Shown: one piece after another, positions 51,101-57,872 of the stretch
Numbering within the stretch: the stretch's first letter is position 1
Layout of the letters: every line of letters begins with the position of its first letter
Assembly: GCF_016714285.1 (NCBI RefSeq)
Contig: NZ_JADJNN010000003.1
Span: 62,001-126,000, forward strand
Direction of reading: 5' to 3'
Source of the DNA: Nannocystis sp.
GTDB taxonomy: Bacteria > Myxococcota_A > Polyangia > Nannocystales > Nannocystaceae
DNA: 64,000 bases
Made by a program: the position numbers and the translations under genes
The notes under the pieces: model-generated
Seen by the model: only the letters and a program-made list of their open reading frames with translations
Told to the model about the DNA's origin: nothing
Database searches by the model: none

Positions 51101-51474
51101 TCGCGGGTGGTGTCGAGGAGGTGGAGCTGCGGGAGATCGGCGAGGCGCTGGTGCGGGCCGGCGGCGGCGAGGAGGGTGGTCTTGCCGTGGCCCGGGAGGC
51201 CGAGGCACAGCCAGATCTGGGTCGGGCGGGCGCTGCGAGCCGTGCGGAGGGCTCGGGCGAGGAGGTGGCGGTGGTCGGGTGGTGGGGTCGGGCGCGGGAG
51301 GCGAGGGCGGCGGCGCCAGCGGAGGGAGAGGGCGACGATCAGAGCGAGGGCGAGGAGGGCGAGCAGCCAGGGGGCGAGGGCGAGGAGGCTGTCCCGAGAG
51401 ACATGTGGCGCGAGCGCCCAGGCGAGGGCGAGGAGGGCGAGCAGCCAGGGGGCGAGGGCGCGGAGGCGGTGCAT
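48142..51474 (-). CDS. tssM: TssM (IcmF), T6SS inner-membrane protein
   Basis: A 1110-residue membrane anchor. Residues 7-20 and 31-50 form the membrane part, and the segment LALAPWLLALLALA is present twice. A cytosolic NTPase-like domain has GLPGHGKT (92-99). A further membrane segment lies about 370-392. The long periplasmic part (VERARARLRADDDDDT, VTRSARDELGLAEFTAFF and others) ends in a strand-rich domain that contacts TssJ. The family is usually 1100-1200 residues, so it is complete. One palindrome encodes PVPGDM near 495. Confidence 0.9.
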   Translation of the reverse strand: MHRLRALAPWLLALLALAWALAPHVSRDSLLALAPWLLALLALALIVALSLRWRRRPRLPRPTPPPDHRHLLARALRTARSARPTQIWLCLGLPGHGKTTLLAAAGPHQRLADLPQLHLLDTTRELLVEHPGGACELPLQLARPRQPLDAVLLVLRLPDLLTANLTALATTLRSQLATLAPLAVEVPLIVVCTHLDRLAGHRELVADDRSPWGFELRHANELADHLRAWSTWVSAERLTRIANNPDPSSRARLHTLGAEFSRACDRLLALCELLLPTTPSVHLRAVHFTALKPTTHPPTDALLTTHPPTAHPPADALLTDLAAALHLRLRPQPTPHATATLTDPAPIFTAVRRLAREATRTPPIVRAAARRRHLLAAGLTLVTATLALAARDAARSTHDRLQSVADLTATLATPDPIAPLLTLRRELELWPATATARDPFTPALHPALRDAFRRLVHARLLAPIVRDLELALPTHASHDQLRAYLLLTTAEPVPGDMSLAPGPFDPVQKDWLLAELPRLASTPDPTTTSAAPDPANTFATHAPDLALLLTTFFTHATPDDLRFPRDHAAVERARARLRADDDDDTLVQAALTAVDATCEPLTLPALTHARRLVSARALPCSFTRDAWPRVHAQLLRAAEHRDAWVLARPASPKQAAHTDHERLTRLRGRYEALYIAAWTDFLAGLRVRRPADQDDAARLLAELTSDERPLTRIFTALEHHTRGLAQPQLDRAVLTHLLQGSDHPALSAAIVRAFAPLLSFAIGTQGRQSGLDRYHARLAELQLALDAARRDPAELPALQTQLAIALADTHALLQHADLRRFRPLLQTLLLPPLDALQAALRDRGKLALSAAYCAEIDAPLRHLVARYPFTRSARDELGLAEFTAFFHPDTGTLRRFRDAQLAPLLEIHGDEFSARPTPHNDDHPISPAVLTLLARAARLGALAFPTGELGLDLDLDLHCNADIGRVTLSIDGATHSYSCGPDHHTRMRWPGPTRTPGATLELLGRDGRRETIPGNGPWGLWRLLEKDGLVLPPRDHTSPRLVFRFDLHASRLGALDLAVTAPRTRNATLLFGDPTHDPDPPLLAPLRDPAITTPPTSLFTGLPACNDLTP
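51344..51460. repeat. Exact 39-bp direct repeat flanking a palindrome in the tssM start
   Basis: The 39 bases at 51344-51382 are repeated exactly at 51422-51460, 78 bases (26 codons) apart. The intervening 39 bases contain one palindrome copy (GGCTGTCC-CGA-GAGACATGTGG, about 51387). Each copy encodes one hydrophobic segment APWLLALLALA. Confidence 0.92.
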
Positions 51475-51484
51475 GGGTGCTCGT

Positions 51485-51628
51485 GCGGGGACAGGGTGGG
51501 CGTGGCTGTCCCTGGGGACAGGTGTGTCGGCGTAGCGTGGCTGTCCCTGGGGACAGGTGCGTCAGCGCGGATGGGCTGTCCCTGGGGACAGGTGTGTCAT
51601 CGCAGATGGGCTGTCCCTTGGGACAGGT
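51485..51628. repeat. Palindrome mini-array with constant 35-bp period upstream of tssM
   Basis: Four copies of GGCTGTCC-CTG-GGGACAGGT (the last with TTG) start at 51504, 51539, 51574 and 51609, each 35 bases from the next, with similar 15-base spacers (GTGTCGGCGTAGCGT, GCGTCAGCGCGGATG, GTGTCATCGCAGATG). An imperfect extra half lies at 51485. The last copy reaches the tssL stop. Confidence 0.95.
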
Positions 51629-52332
51629 CATGGGAGGGCGGCGAGGTGGTCGCGGAGGGTCTCGGCGTGGTGCTCGAGGTTGGTGCGCAGGCCGGCGAGG
51701 AGGGCGAGGGTGAAGATCACGAGGAGGGCGGCGGCGCGGAGGGTGCTGCGGGGGAGCGGGGCGGGGAGTCGCGGTGGGGCGGGGACGGATGGAGGCGGAG
51801 GGCGGGGTGTGAGGAGGGGGCGCAGCTTGAGTTGGAGGCGGCGGAGCTGGTGCTCGAGCTCGGCCTCGGGGGCGTCGATGCGGGCGCCGTAGCGGCCGCG
51901 GAGGCCGAGGAACAGGCAGAGGGCGTGGATCTGGAGGACGGCGAGGTCGGCCGGGTCGGGCGTGGGGAGGGACAGGCGGCGCTCGAGCTCGACGAAGAAT
52001 TCGTGGCCGACGTTGGCGCTGCGGGGGAGGCCGACGCGGGAGAAGAGGTGGTCGCGCCAGGGCTCGCTGCCGGGGGTCTGGGCGGCGGACTCGTCGAGGA
52101 GGGCGGCGAGGGCGGAGCGGACGGCGGCGATGTGTTCGCTGCGGAGGCCGAGGGTGCGGGCGTCGTCGTCGAGTCGGAGCTCGGCGAGGGCGGCGAGGAC
52201 GGACGTGAGGATCGGGTCGGCGGCGGGGTCGCTGCAGGGGCGGGCCTCGCTGCGCTGGAGCAGCAGGGCGTGGTGGAAGCAGGGGGCAGAGCGGCGGTCG
52301 AGCCAGGCCGCGGCGGCGCGGAGGTCTTGCAT
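51628..52332 (-). CDS. tssL: TssL (DotU), T6SS inner-membrane complex protein
   Basis: A 234-residue protein. The cytoplasmic helical domain (1-170; VGHEFFVELERRLSLPTPD, LAVLQIHALCLFLGLRGRYG) matches DotU/TssL, and one C-terminal membrane span (about 203-221, LRAAALLVIFTLALLAGL) anchors it. There is no OmpA-like peptidoglycan domain, as in many species. It follows tssK after six bases. Confidence 0.9.
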   Translation of the reverse strand: MQDLRAAAAWLDRRSAPCFHHALLLQRSEARPCSDPAADPILTSVLAALAELRLDDDARTLGLRSEHIAAVRSALAALLDESAAQTPGSEPWRDHLFSRVGLPRSANVGHEFFVELERRLSLPTPDPADLAVLQIHALCLFLGLRGRYGARIDAPEAELEHQLRRLQLKLRPLLTPRPPPPSVPAPPRLPAPLPRSTLRAAALLVIFTLALLAGLRTNLEHHAETLRDHLAALP

Positions 52333-52338
52333 GGCCGG

Positions 52339-53658
52339 TCAGGGCTCCGGGGTGGGGATCGCCAGGAGGGAGATGCGGGCGTGGTCGGGGTCGTAGGGGC
52401 GCGGGAGGTAGACGGCGACGTTGCGCTCGCGCAGGACCTCGAGCCACGACGGGTCGTCGGCGGTGATGGTGAAGTAGCTGTGTTGCGGGAGGACGGGGAG
52501 CAGGGCGGGCGGGTGCGTGGTGTGGCGGATCGGCGCGCCGAGGACGTTCTGGCGGACGATGAGGTGGATCCGTCGCCAGGCGGCGATGCGCGTGAGGGCG
52601 GGGAGCTCGCTGGCCAGCAGCTGCGGGTCGGCGTCGGTCTCGACGGCGAGGATGAAGCTGGTGCAGCGTTGCAGGCGATCGTCGCGGAGCTCGCCGATCC
52701 ACAGGCCGTCGGGGCGGGGCTCGAGCGGGACGCGGAGACAGCGGTCGGGCAGGGTGTCGAGGACTCGCTGGCGCAGCTCGGTGAGCAGCGGGCCGAGGCT
52801 GGCGCGGAGGTCGGTGAAGCAGTAGGGCGGAGGAGGTGGCGGGTCGGCGGCGGCGAAGCTGCGCAGCTCGCCGAGCAGGCGCAGGAGGTCGCGGTAGAGC
52901 GGGTGGGGGGCGCACTCGGGGGCGTCGGCGAGGTGGCGCAGGAGCGGGAGGGCGCCGCAGAGGCTGTGGAAGAGCAGGGCGCGGGGGAGCTCGTGCTGGC
53001 GGCGGCGGTCGTCGGCGAGGCTGCGTTGGCGGGTCGCGACGAGGGCGCAGAGGGCCTGGAGTTCGCCGCGCAGGTTGGGGGCGGCGGCGAGGCAGGCGAT
53101 CGGTGGGATGTAGCTCTCGTCGAGGCTGAAGCCGCCGCTGCTGTCGCGAACCAGCTCGGCGAGCTGGAGCGAGACCTGGTCGTCGCGGGGCTCGTCGCCG
53201 AGCTTGAGGGTGATGTGGAGCTCGTCGAGGTCGATGTCGCGGGCGCTGCGGGTGAGGGTGAGATCGAAGATGGCGCGGGTGACGGTGCGGAAGCGGTGCT
53301 GGTCGGGTTCGCGGGCGCTGTTGGCGGCGCCGGGGCGCAGGCTGGCGGCGGCGACGTAGACCGGGACGCGGGTGATGCCGGCGGGGAAGTGCGGGGCGAC
53401 CGGGCGGTTCGCGGGGCGCTGCGGGCTGGTGTCGTCGAGGTCGAGGGCGGCGCCGTCGGGCAGCACGGCGCGCAGGTGCGTGAGCGCGAGCTGGCCGGCT
53501 TGCAGGGCGGCGAGGTCGAAGCGCAGGGCCAGCACGCCCCACGCGTGCGGGGTGACGACGGCGAGGCGCGCTGCCAGCTGCTGCTCGTGGTAGCGGTCCT
53601 GCTGCTGCATGTGCTGGGGGCAGAGCAGGGTGCCCTCGGTCCACACGGGGCGGCTCAT
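52339..53658 (-). CDS. tssK: TssK, T6SS baseplate protein
   Basis: A 439-residue protein, normal length. The N-terminus has WTEGTLLCPQHMQQQDRYHEQQL, the shared TssK signature. Middle patterns DLRASLGPLLTELRQRV and the C-terminal LPQHSYFTITADDPSWLEVLRERNVAVYLP match. It links the baseplate to the membrane complex. It overlaps tssJ by four bases and is followed by tssL, so order is tssJ-tssK-tssL-tssM. Confidence 0.93.
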   Translation of the reverse strand: MSRPVWTEGTLLCPQHMQQQDRYHEQQLAARLAVVTPHAWGVLALRFDLAALQAGQLALTHLRAVLPDGAALDLDDTSPQRPANRPVAPHFPAGITRVPVYVAAASLRPGAANSAREPDQHRFRTVTRAIFDLTLTRSARDIDLDELHITLKLGDEPRDDQVSLQLAELVRDSSGGFSLDESYIPPIACLAAAPNLRGELQALCALVATRQRSLADDRRRQHELPRALLFHSLCGALPLLRHLADAPECAPHPLYRDLLRLLGELRSFAAADPPPPPPYCFTDLRASLGPLLTELRQRVLDTLPDRCLRVPLEPRPDGLWIGELRDDRLQRCTSFILAVETDADPQLLASELPALTRIAAWRRIHLIVRQNVLGAPIRHTTHPPALLPVLPQHSYFTITADDPSWLEVLRERNVAVYLPRPYDPDHARISLLAIPTPEP

Positions 53659-54362
53659 GGTTGGCTCCGCGGGAGGGCGGCGGGGACCGGAGCGGTGGTG
53701 GGGCTGGCCTTGGGGACAGGTGGCTTGGGAGCGGTGGTGGGGCTGGCCTTGGGGACAGGTGCGGAGTGAGCGGTGGTGGGGCTGGTCTTGGGGACAGATG
53801 GTCTTGGGCTGGCCTCGGGGACAGGTGGGGTGAGGGCGGCGGGTGGCGGGCAGGTGGTGGCGAAGGCGGCGGGGTCGAAGCCGGGGGGCGGGAATTCGCC
53901 GCCGTCGAGCTCGCTGCGTTCGAGGCCAAGGTAGAGGCAGGCGTCCGGGGTGCTCGGGACGGGGTAGCGGAGGAGGGCGGCGTCGCCGAGTGGTTCGCGG
54001 AAGTGGGCGACGGCGACGAGGTGGGTCGTCTCGGGGCCGAGGGGGAGGACGACGCGGGCGCGTGTGTCGGGGAAGGCGGTGAACTCGCGCTTGTCGAGGA
54101 GGAGGTCGCCGAAGGCAGCGTCGCCGCGGGTGAGCACGGCGAGGGCGTCGATGGGCTCGCGCTCGCTGGCGTCGGGGTCGCCGCGCAGCTGGTAGAGCGT
54201 GAGCGTGGTGGGCCAGGGCTGGCCGTCGTCACCAGGGTTGGTGGTGGGGCCGGCCTGGATGAGCAGCTGCACCGCGCTGCGCTTCGCGGATGTCGCCAGG
54301 GGCGGCGCGTGGCGGCAGGCGGCGAACAAAAAGCCTACCCCGCTCACCAGCCACACCATCAT
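53655..54362 (-). CDS. tssJ: TssJ, T6SS outer-membrane lipoprotein, with repeat-encoded C-terminal tail
   Basis: A 235-residue lipoprotein. The signal MMVWLVSGVGFLFAAC ends in Cys16. The family core is recognisable (VQLLIQAGPTTNPGDDGQPWPTTLTLYQL, FGDLLLDKREF, THLVAVAHFREP). After about residue 170 a tail follows that TssJ proteins do not have: VPEASPRPSVPKTSP, then three copies of an AxPVPKASPTTAP unit. This tail is translated from palindrome repeats at 53702-53827. It may be flexible and periplasmic. Two ATGs (54362, 54359) are possible. Confidence 0.82.
   Translation of the reverse strand: MMVWLVSGVGFLFAACRHAPPLATSAKRSAVQLLIQAGPTTNPGDDGQPWPTTLTLYQLRGDPDASEREPIDALAVLTRGDAAFGDLLLDKREFTAFPDTRARVVLPLGPETTHLVAVAHFREPLGDAALLRYPVPSTPDACLYLGLERSELDGGEFPPPGFDPAAFATTCPPPAALTPPVPEASPRPSVPKTSPTTAHSAPVPKASPTTAPKPPVPKASPTTAPVPAALPRSQP
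53702..53827. repeat. In-frame palindrome repeat (39-bp period) encoding the TssJ tail
   Basis: GCTGGCCTTGGGGACAGGT starts at 53703 and 53742, and GCTGGTCTTGGGGACAGAT at 53781, 39 bases (13 codons) apart; a fourth starts at 53808, 27 bases on. All are multiples of three, so the frame is kept. Confidence 0.92.
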
Positions 54363-54573
54363 GGCGAGGGCTGCGTGAGCGGGGGAGGTGCGTCCGACCC
54401 CGAAGGGTATTGGGGGAGATCGTCGCCGCACGTCCCTGTGCGCCGTTACCTCATCGTGAGGCTGCGATCGATTCGCAACATAGCGAAGGAGAGCCGGCGC
54501 TGGCAATGGGGCTTGCGAATGTAGTTTTGGTGATGTGAATCGCGTTAATTTCATTGCCTGGTCCTGCCTACAA

Positions 54574-55458
54574 TCAGGGCGTTGTTTGCTGGGCGAGGAG
54601 CTGTTGCCAGGGGTCCTCGGCGGTGACGAAGGTGAGGCCGGAGAGCTCGAGCGGGCGGGCGTCGACGAGGGTGAGGTGGTCGTCGCAGGCGGCGGCGGGG
54701 GAGCAATCGCGGATGCGGATCGCGGCGTGCAAGGCGGGTGCGGCGCGGAGGTCGATGCGGCGGCGGACCTCGATGCGGCGGACGCCGCCGCCGGGGCGCG
54801 GGAGCTCGCGGCGATCGTCGAGGCGCAGGCGGGCGGGGCGGGGCGGCTCGCGACCCTCGATGATGTCGGCGGCGAGGAAGCGCTGGTCGACGAGCGGGAG
54901 CAGGACGGCCTCGCGGGCGCAGGAGGTGGCCTGTCCTGAAGGCCAGGTGGTTGATGACGGACAGGACTCGCCCTCGGCGATGAGGAGGGGGTGGCCGTCG
55001 GCGAGGCGCTCGAGGTGGAGGCGGACGCGGCGGGCGGGGGCGCGGAGGCTGCCGACGCCGCGGATCTCGAGGCCCTGGGCGACCCAGCGGGCGAGGACGA
55101 CGGGGCCGCGGGCGCTGCCGTCGGGGTAGTCGACGAGGCGGGCCCAGACGAGCAGGGCGCCGTCGCTGGATGTCCCGAAGGACAGGTCGTCGGGGGTGCG
55201 GGAGCGGGCCGGGAGGGTGGGCTCGTCGGCTGCGAGGAGCGGGCGCTGGCTGCAGTCGCGGGGGTCGCTGGCGGGGGTGCCGGTGCTGCGCTCGAAGCCG
55301 GGGGCGAGCAGGGCGAACCACAGGTCAGGCGGGAGGACCCGGCTGTCGGCCTCGGTCGCGCGGGCGGCGGTCACGAGCACCGGGCAGATCGGCAGGTCGT
55401 GCGCGGGGGCCGGGTGACAGGCGGCGAGGGCGAGGAGGAGGGGGGCGGGGCGGTGCAT
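54574..55458 (-). CDS. T6SS-associated lipoprotein, unknown function
   Basis: A 294-residue protein. The N-terminus MHRPAPLLLALAAC fits a short lipoprotein signal. The body is beta-rich (ARLVDYPDGSARGPVVLARWVAQ, RRVRLHLERLADGHPLLI) with Cys pairs. Two palindromes encode LSFGTSS and TWPSGQA. It lies between the FHA gene and tssJ in the T6SS operon, so it may attach to the outer membrane near TssJ. No family recognised. Confidence 0.7.
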   Translation of the reverse strand: MHRPAPLLLALAACHPAPAHDLPICPVLVTAARATEADSRVLPPDLWFALLAPGFERSTGTPASDPRDCSQRPLLAADEPTLPARSRTPDDLSFGTSSDGALLVWARLVDYPDGSARGPVVLARWVAQGLEIRGVGSLRAPARRVRLHLERLADGHPLLIAEGESCPSSTTWPSGQATSCAREAVLLPLVDQRFLAADIIEGREPPRPARLRLDDRRELPRPGGGVRRIEVRRRIDLRAAPALHAAIRIRDCSPAAACDDHLTLVDARPLELSGLTFVTAEDPWQQLLAQQTTP

Positions 55459-55509
55459 GGTGGGGCGTGTTGAGGTCGGCCAGAGCTCGCCGGGTGTTGC
55501 AGGGGCGGG

Positions 55510-56856
55510 TCAGGCGGGTGGGATGTGGGTGTCGAGCTCGGCGAGGTAGGCGGCGCGGAAGCTGGTGCGCAGGCTGCCGGGGCTGTGCTGGTCGCCGAGG
55601 CAGGCGGCGTGGCGGTCGAGGTAGCTGCGCCAGCGGGCGCGGGTGCGGAGCAGGCCGGGCGCGGCGTGGCGGATGACGACGGGCGGGGCGAGCTCGGCGG
55701 CGAGGTGGCGGGCGGCGGCGAGGGCCGCGGTGGTGTGGGCGCGGGCGTGGGCGGTGAGGACGGCGAAGCAGTCGAGGAGCTCGGCGTGGCGCTCGGGGTG
55801 GAGTTCGGCGCGGCGTTCGGGGTGGAGTTCGGCGTGGCGCTCGGGGTGGGCGAGGAGTTCGGCGAGGAGCTCGTCGGCGCTGGTGATGCCGAGCAGCGGG
55901 TTGATGTCGGCGGTGGCGCTGAGGCCGAGCTCCGAGATCTGCAGGCGGCGCAGGTGCTGGAGGGCGGTGAGGCCGGTGGCGAGGTCGCGGGTGGTGTCGA
56001 CCAGGCGAGCGAGGAAGCGGCGGGCCTCGTCGAGGCTGGCGGGCGGGCGGGCGAGCGGGAGCAGGTCGCGGGCGGCGGCGGCGATCAGCTGGAGGCCGGG
56101 GGGCGTGGAGGCTGGTCTTTGGGACAGGTTTTGAGGCAGGGCAGGGGCTTGCGCCGGGCTTGTGTCGGCTGGTCTTTGGTACAGGTTTGGAGGCTCGGGG
56201 TCGGGCGGCCGGGGCGTGTAAGCTGGTCCTTGGGCCAGGTTGTTGGTGGCTGGTCCTTGGGACAGGTTCTGTGGTGGGGCGTGGGGCGTGGGGCGCGGGG
56301 TGCTGAGGTCGGGGAGGACCAGGTGGGCGTGGTCCTCGGGCGGGAATTCGCTGAGCAGGCGGCGAGCGCTGGCGGGGTCGTCGGTGGTGTGGAGGGCGTC
56401 GGCGAGGGCGGCCTCGAAGGCCTGGCGGGCGGCGACGAAGGGGGTGTGGAGGGCGCGGAGCTGGCGGAGTCGGGCGTGGAGCTGGTCGAGCTTGTCGGGG
56501 CCGATGTCGTCGAGGGCGCCGTGGGCGACGCGACGGTCGCGGCCTTGGGTGTGGACGATGTCGAGGTCGAAGGGGCCGAGGCTGACGCGCAGGCGGGCGT
56601 CGAAGGGGACGGCGGTGTGCGGGCTGAGGCGGCGACCGGCGACGCGCAGGCCGTTGGTGCCGCCGAGGTCGCGCAGGCGGACTCCCTGTTCATCGGCCTC
56701 GAGCAGGGCGTGCTGGGCCGAGACGAAGGGGTCGGCGAGCTGGAGCTCGCAGGCGGGGTCGCGGCCGATGCGGACGCAGGTGGCGGTGAAGCGGTGCTCG
56801 CTGGTCACGCCGCTGCGGCGGTCGTGGACGCGGATCTGGTGGCAGGGTTGGGGCAT
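55510..56856 (-). CDS. FHA domain protein of the T6SS (Fha/TagH-like)
   Basis: A 448-residue protein with an N-terminal FHA domain (residues 22-100: VRIGRDPACELQL with GR at 31-32, SAQH with S46 and H49, GGTNGL with N68) and a helical C-terminal part of the TagH type (LDCFAVLTAHARAHTTAALAAARHLA, then RTSFRAAYLAEL). In other T6SS such proteins bind a phosphorylated partner to allow assembly. The linker (about 180-250) is largely palindrome-derived (NLSQGPAT, NLAQGPA, NLYQRPA). A three-fold ELHPERRA-type repeat (about 330-355) follows. It overlaps the tssG gene by 52 bases. Confidence 0.82.
   Translation of the reverse strand: MPQPCHQIRVHDRRSGVTSEHRFTATCVRIGRDPACELQLADPFVSAQHALLEADEQGVRLRDLGGTNGLRVAGRRLSPHTAVPFDARLRVSLGPFDLDIVHTQGRDRRVAHGALDDIGPDKLDQLHARLRQLRALHTPFVAARQAFEAALADALHTTDDPASARRLLSEFPPEDHAHLVLPDLSTPRPTPHAPPQNLSQGPATNNLAQGPAYTPRPPDPEPPNLYQRPADTSPAQAPALPQNLSQRPASTPPGLQLIAAAARDLLPLARPPASLDEARRFLARLVDTTRDLATGLTALQHLRRLQISELGLSATADINPLLGITSADELLAELLAHPERHAELHPERRAELHPERHAELLDCFAVLTAHARAHTTAALAAARHLAAELAPPVVIRHAAPGLLRTRARWRSYLDRHAACLGDQHSPGSLRTSFRAAYLAELDTHIPPA
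56111..56267. repeat. Palindrome cluster inside the FHA gene linker
   Basis: Four copies with a TTTGGG or CTTGGG centre: GCTGGTCTTTGGGACAGG at 56111, GGCTGGTCTTTGGTACAGGT at 56167, AGCTGGTCCTTGGGCCAGGT at 56221 and GGCTGGTCCTTGGGACAGGT at 56248. They share the CTGGTC left arm, a local variant. Confidence 0.88.
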
Positions 56857-57863
56857 GGGGTCCTCGCGGGGGTGAGCGGGAGCTGGACGCGGACGGGGGC
56901 GGTGGCGTGGGCGGAGCGGCGCAGCCAGAGGTCGCGGCCGAGCGCGCGCTGGCCGAGTCGGGCTGGCGGAAGGGACATGTCCTCGAGTTCGAGGTGGAGC
57001 TCGAGCGCGAGGGGCTCGGGGATGAAGGCAGTGAGGAGCTCGCAGAGGCGGGCGTGTGTCGGGCTGGCGGGGTCGAGGGTTGTTCGCGCGGCGGCGGGCA
57101 CGGGGCCGAGGACGAGGCGGGCGGCTGTGCCGGGGAGGAGGACGCCGAGGCCGAGAGCGGCGGTGTCGCCGAGGCGCGCCGTGGCGGCGCCGAGTCGTGT
57201 GTGTTGATCGTTGGTGAGCGGGGTGGGGCGCTCGGGGAGGGGTTCGACGCGGAGGTGAAGGTTGGGGCCGAGCTCGGGGAGGAGGCGGCGGAGGGCGACG
57301 GTCAGGGCCCGCGGGGAGCGGGCGGTGGCGGCGAAGATCGGGGCGAGGCGCAGCGCGCTCGCTGGCTCGTGTCTGCCGAGGCCGATCAGCGCGACGATCC
57401 GCCGCGACCATGGGTCGTGACCGTCGAGGTTGGCGGCGAGGTCGGCGGCGAGCAGGCCGTGGCAGAGGAGCAAGGTGCGGCGGTGGTGGAAGCGGTCCAG
57501 TAGGGCGTGCGGGAGCGGGCGGTCGAGCGCGTCGGCGAGGGCGAGCGGGAGCGGGGTGTCGTGGCCGAGCGGGCCGGCGATCGCGGTGGTGACGAGCTGG
57601 CGGGCGGGGCCCGTGGGGTCGCTGGCGACGGCCTGCAGCTCGCCGAGGGGGAGGCCGAGCGAGGCGCTGTGGGTGAAGCGGATCGGGGGGTCTGGGGGTG
57701 GTCGAAGGGACAGGTGGTCGGTGGTTGGTCGAAGGGACAGGTTGTTTGTGGCTGTACTTTGGGACAGGTGGTTCAGGCGGGTGAGGAGGTCGAAGGCGGC
57801 GAGGAGGCTGTGGCGGGTGGGGTGGGCTTGCAGCTCGGCGAGCCAGCGGGCGGGGGTGGGCAT
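56805..57863 (-). CDS. tssG: TssG, T6SS baseplate protein
   Basis: A 352-residue protein. Its length and early part (HPTRHSLLAAFDLLTRL) and the patterns IRFTHSASLGLPLGELQAV, LCHGLLAADLAANLDGHD and LGRDLWLRRSAHATAPVRVQL match TssG, which joins TssF in the wedge. Two or three palindromes encode LSQSTATNNLSLRPTTDHLS in the first third. It begins ten bases after tssF stop. Confidence 0.88.
   Translation of the reverse strand: MPTPARWLAELQAHPTRHSLLAAFDLLTRLNHLSQSTATNNLSLRPTTDHLSLRPPPDPPIRFTHSASLGLPLGELQAVASDPTGPARQLVTTAIAGPLGHDTPLPLALADALDRPLPHALLDRFHHRRTLLLCHGLLAADLAANLDGHDPWSRRIVALIGLGRHEPASALRLAPIFAATARSPRALTVALRRLLPELGPNLHLRVEPLPERPTPLTNDQHTRLGAATARLGDTAALGLGVLLPGTAARLVLGPVPAAARTTLDPASPTHARLCELLTAFIPEPLALELHLELEDMSLPPARLGQRALGRDLWLRRSAHATAPVRVQLPLTPARTPCPNPATRSASTTAAAA
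57697..57769. repeat. Palindrome cluster in tssG
   Basis: GTGGTCGAAGGGACAGGT (57698), GTTGGTCGAAGGGACAGGT (57724) and GGCTGTACTTTGGGACAGGT (57750) are spaced about 26-27 bases apart. Translated they give the repeated LSLRP/LSQST motif. Confidence 0.85.
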
Positions 57864-57872
57864 GCGGGGGTT

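Noticed and set aside
51485..51628. CRISPR array
   Set aside because: Repeats are only 20 bp, fully palindromic, with 15-base similar spacers, and the same repeat occurs singly all over the window. No cas gene is seen.
49150..53769. 1539-codon plus-strand open frame
   Set aside because: It lies antisense to tssM, tssL and tssK, with Gly/Glu/Val-rich low-complexity product and no domain.
46814..54232. 2472-codon minus-strand open frame
   Set aside because: It overlaps tssM, tssL, tssK and others in another frame; the product is low-complexity P, R, S and A. A GC-bias artefact.
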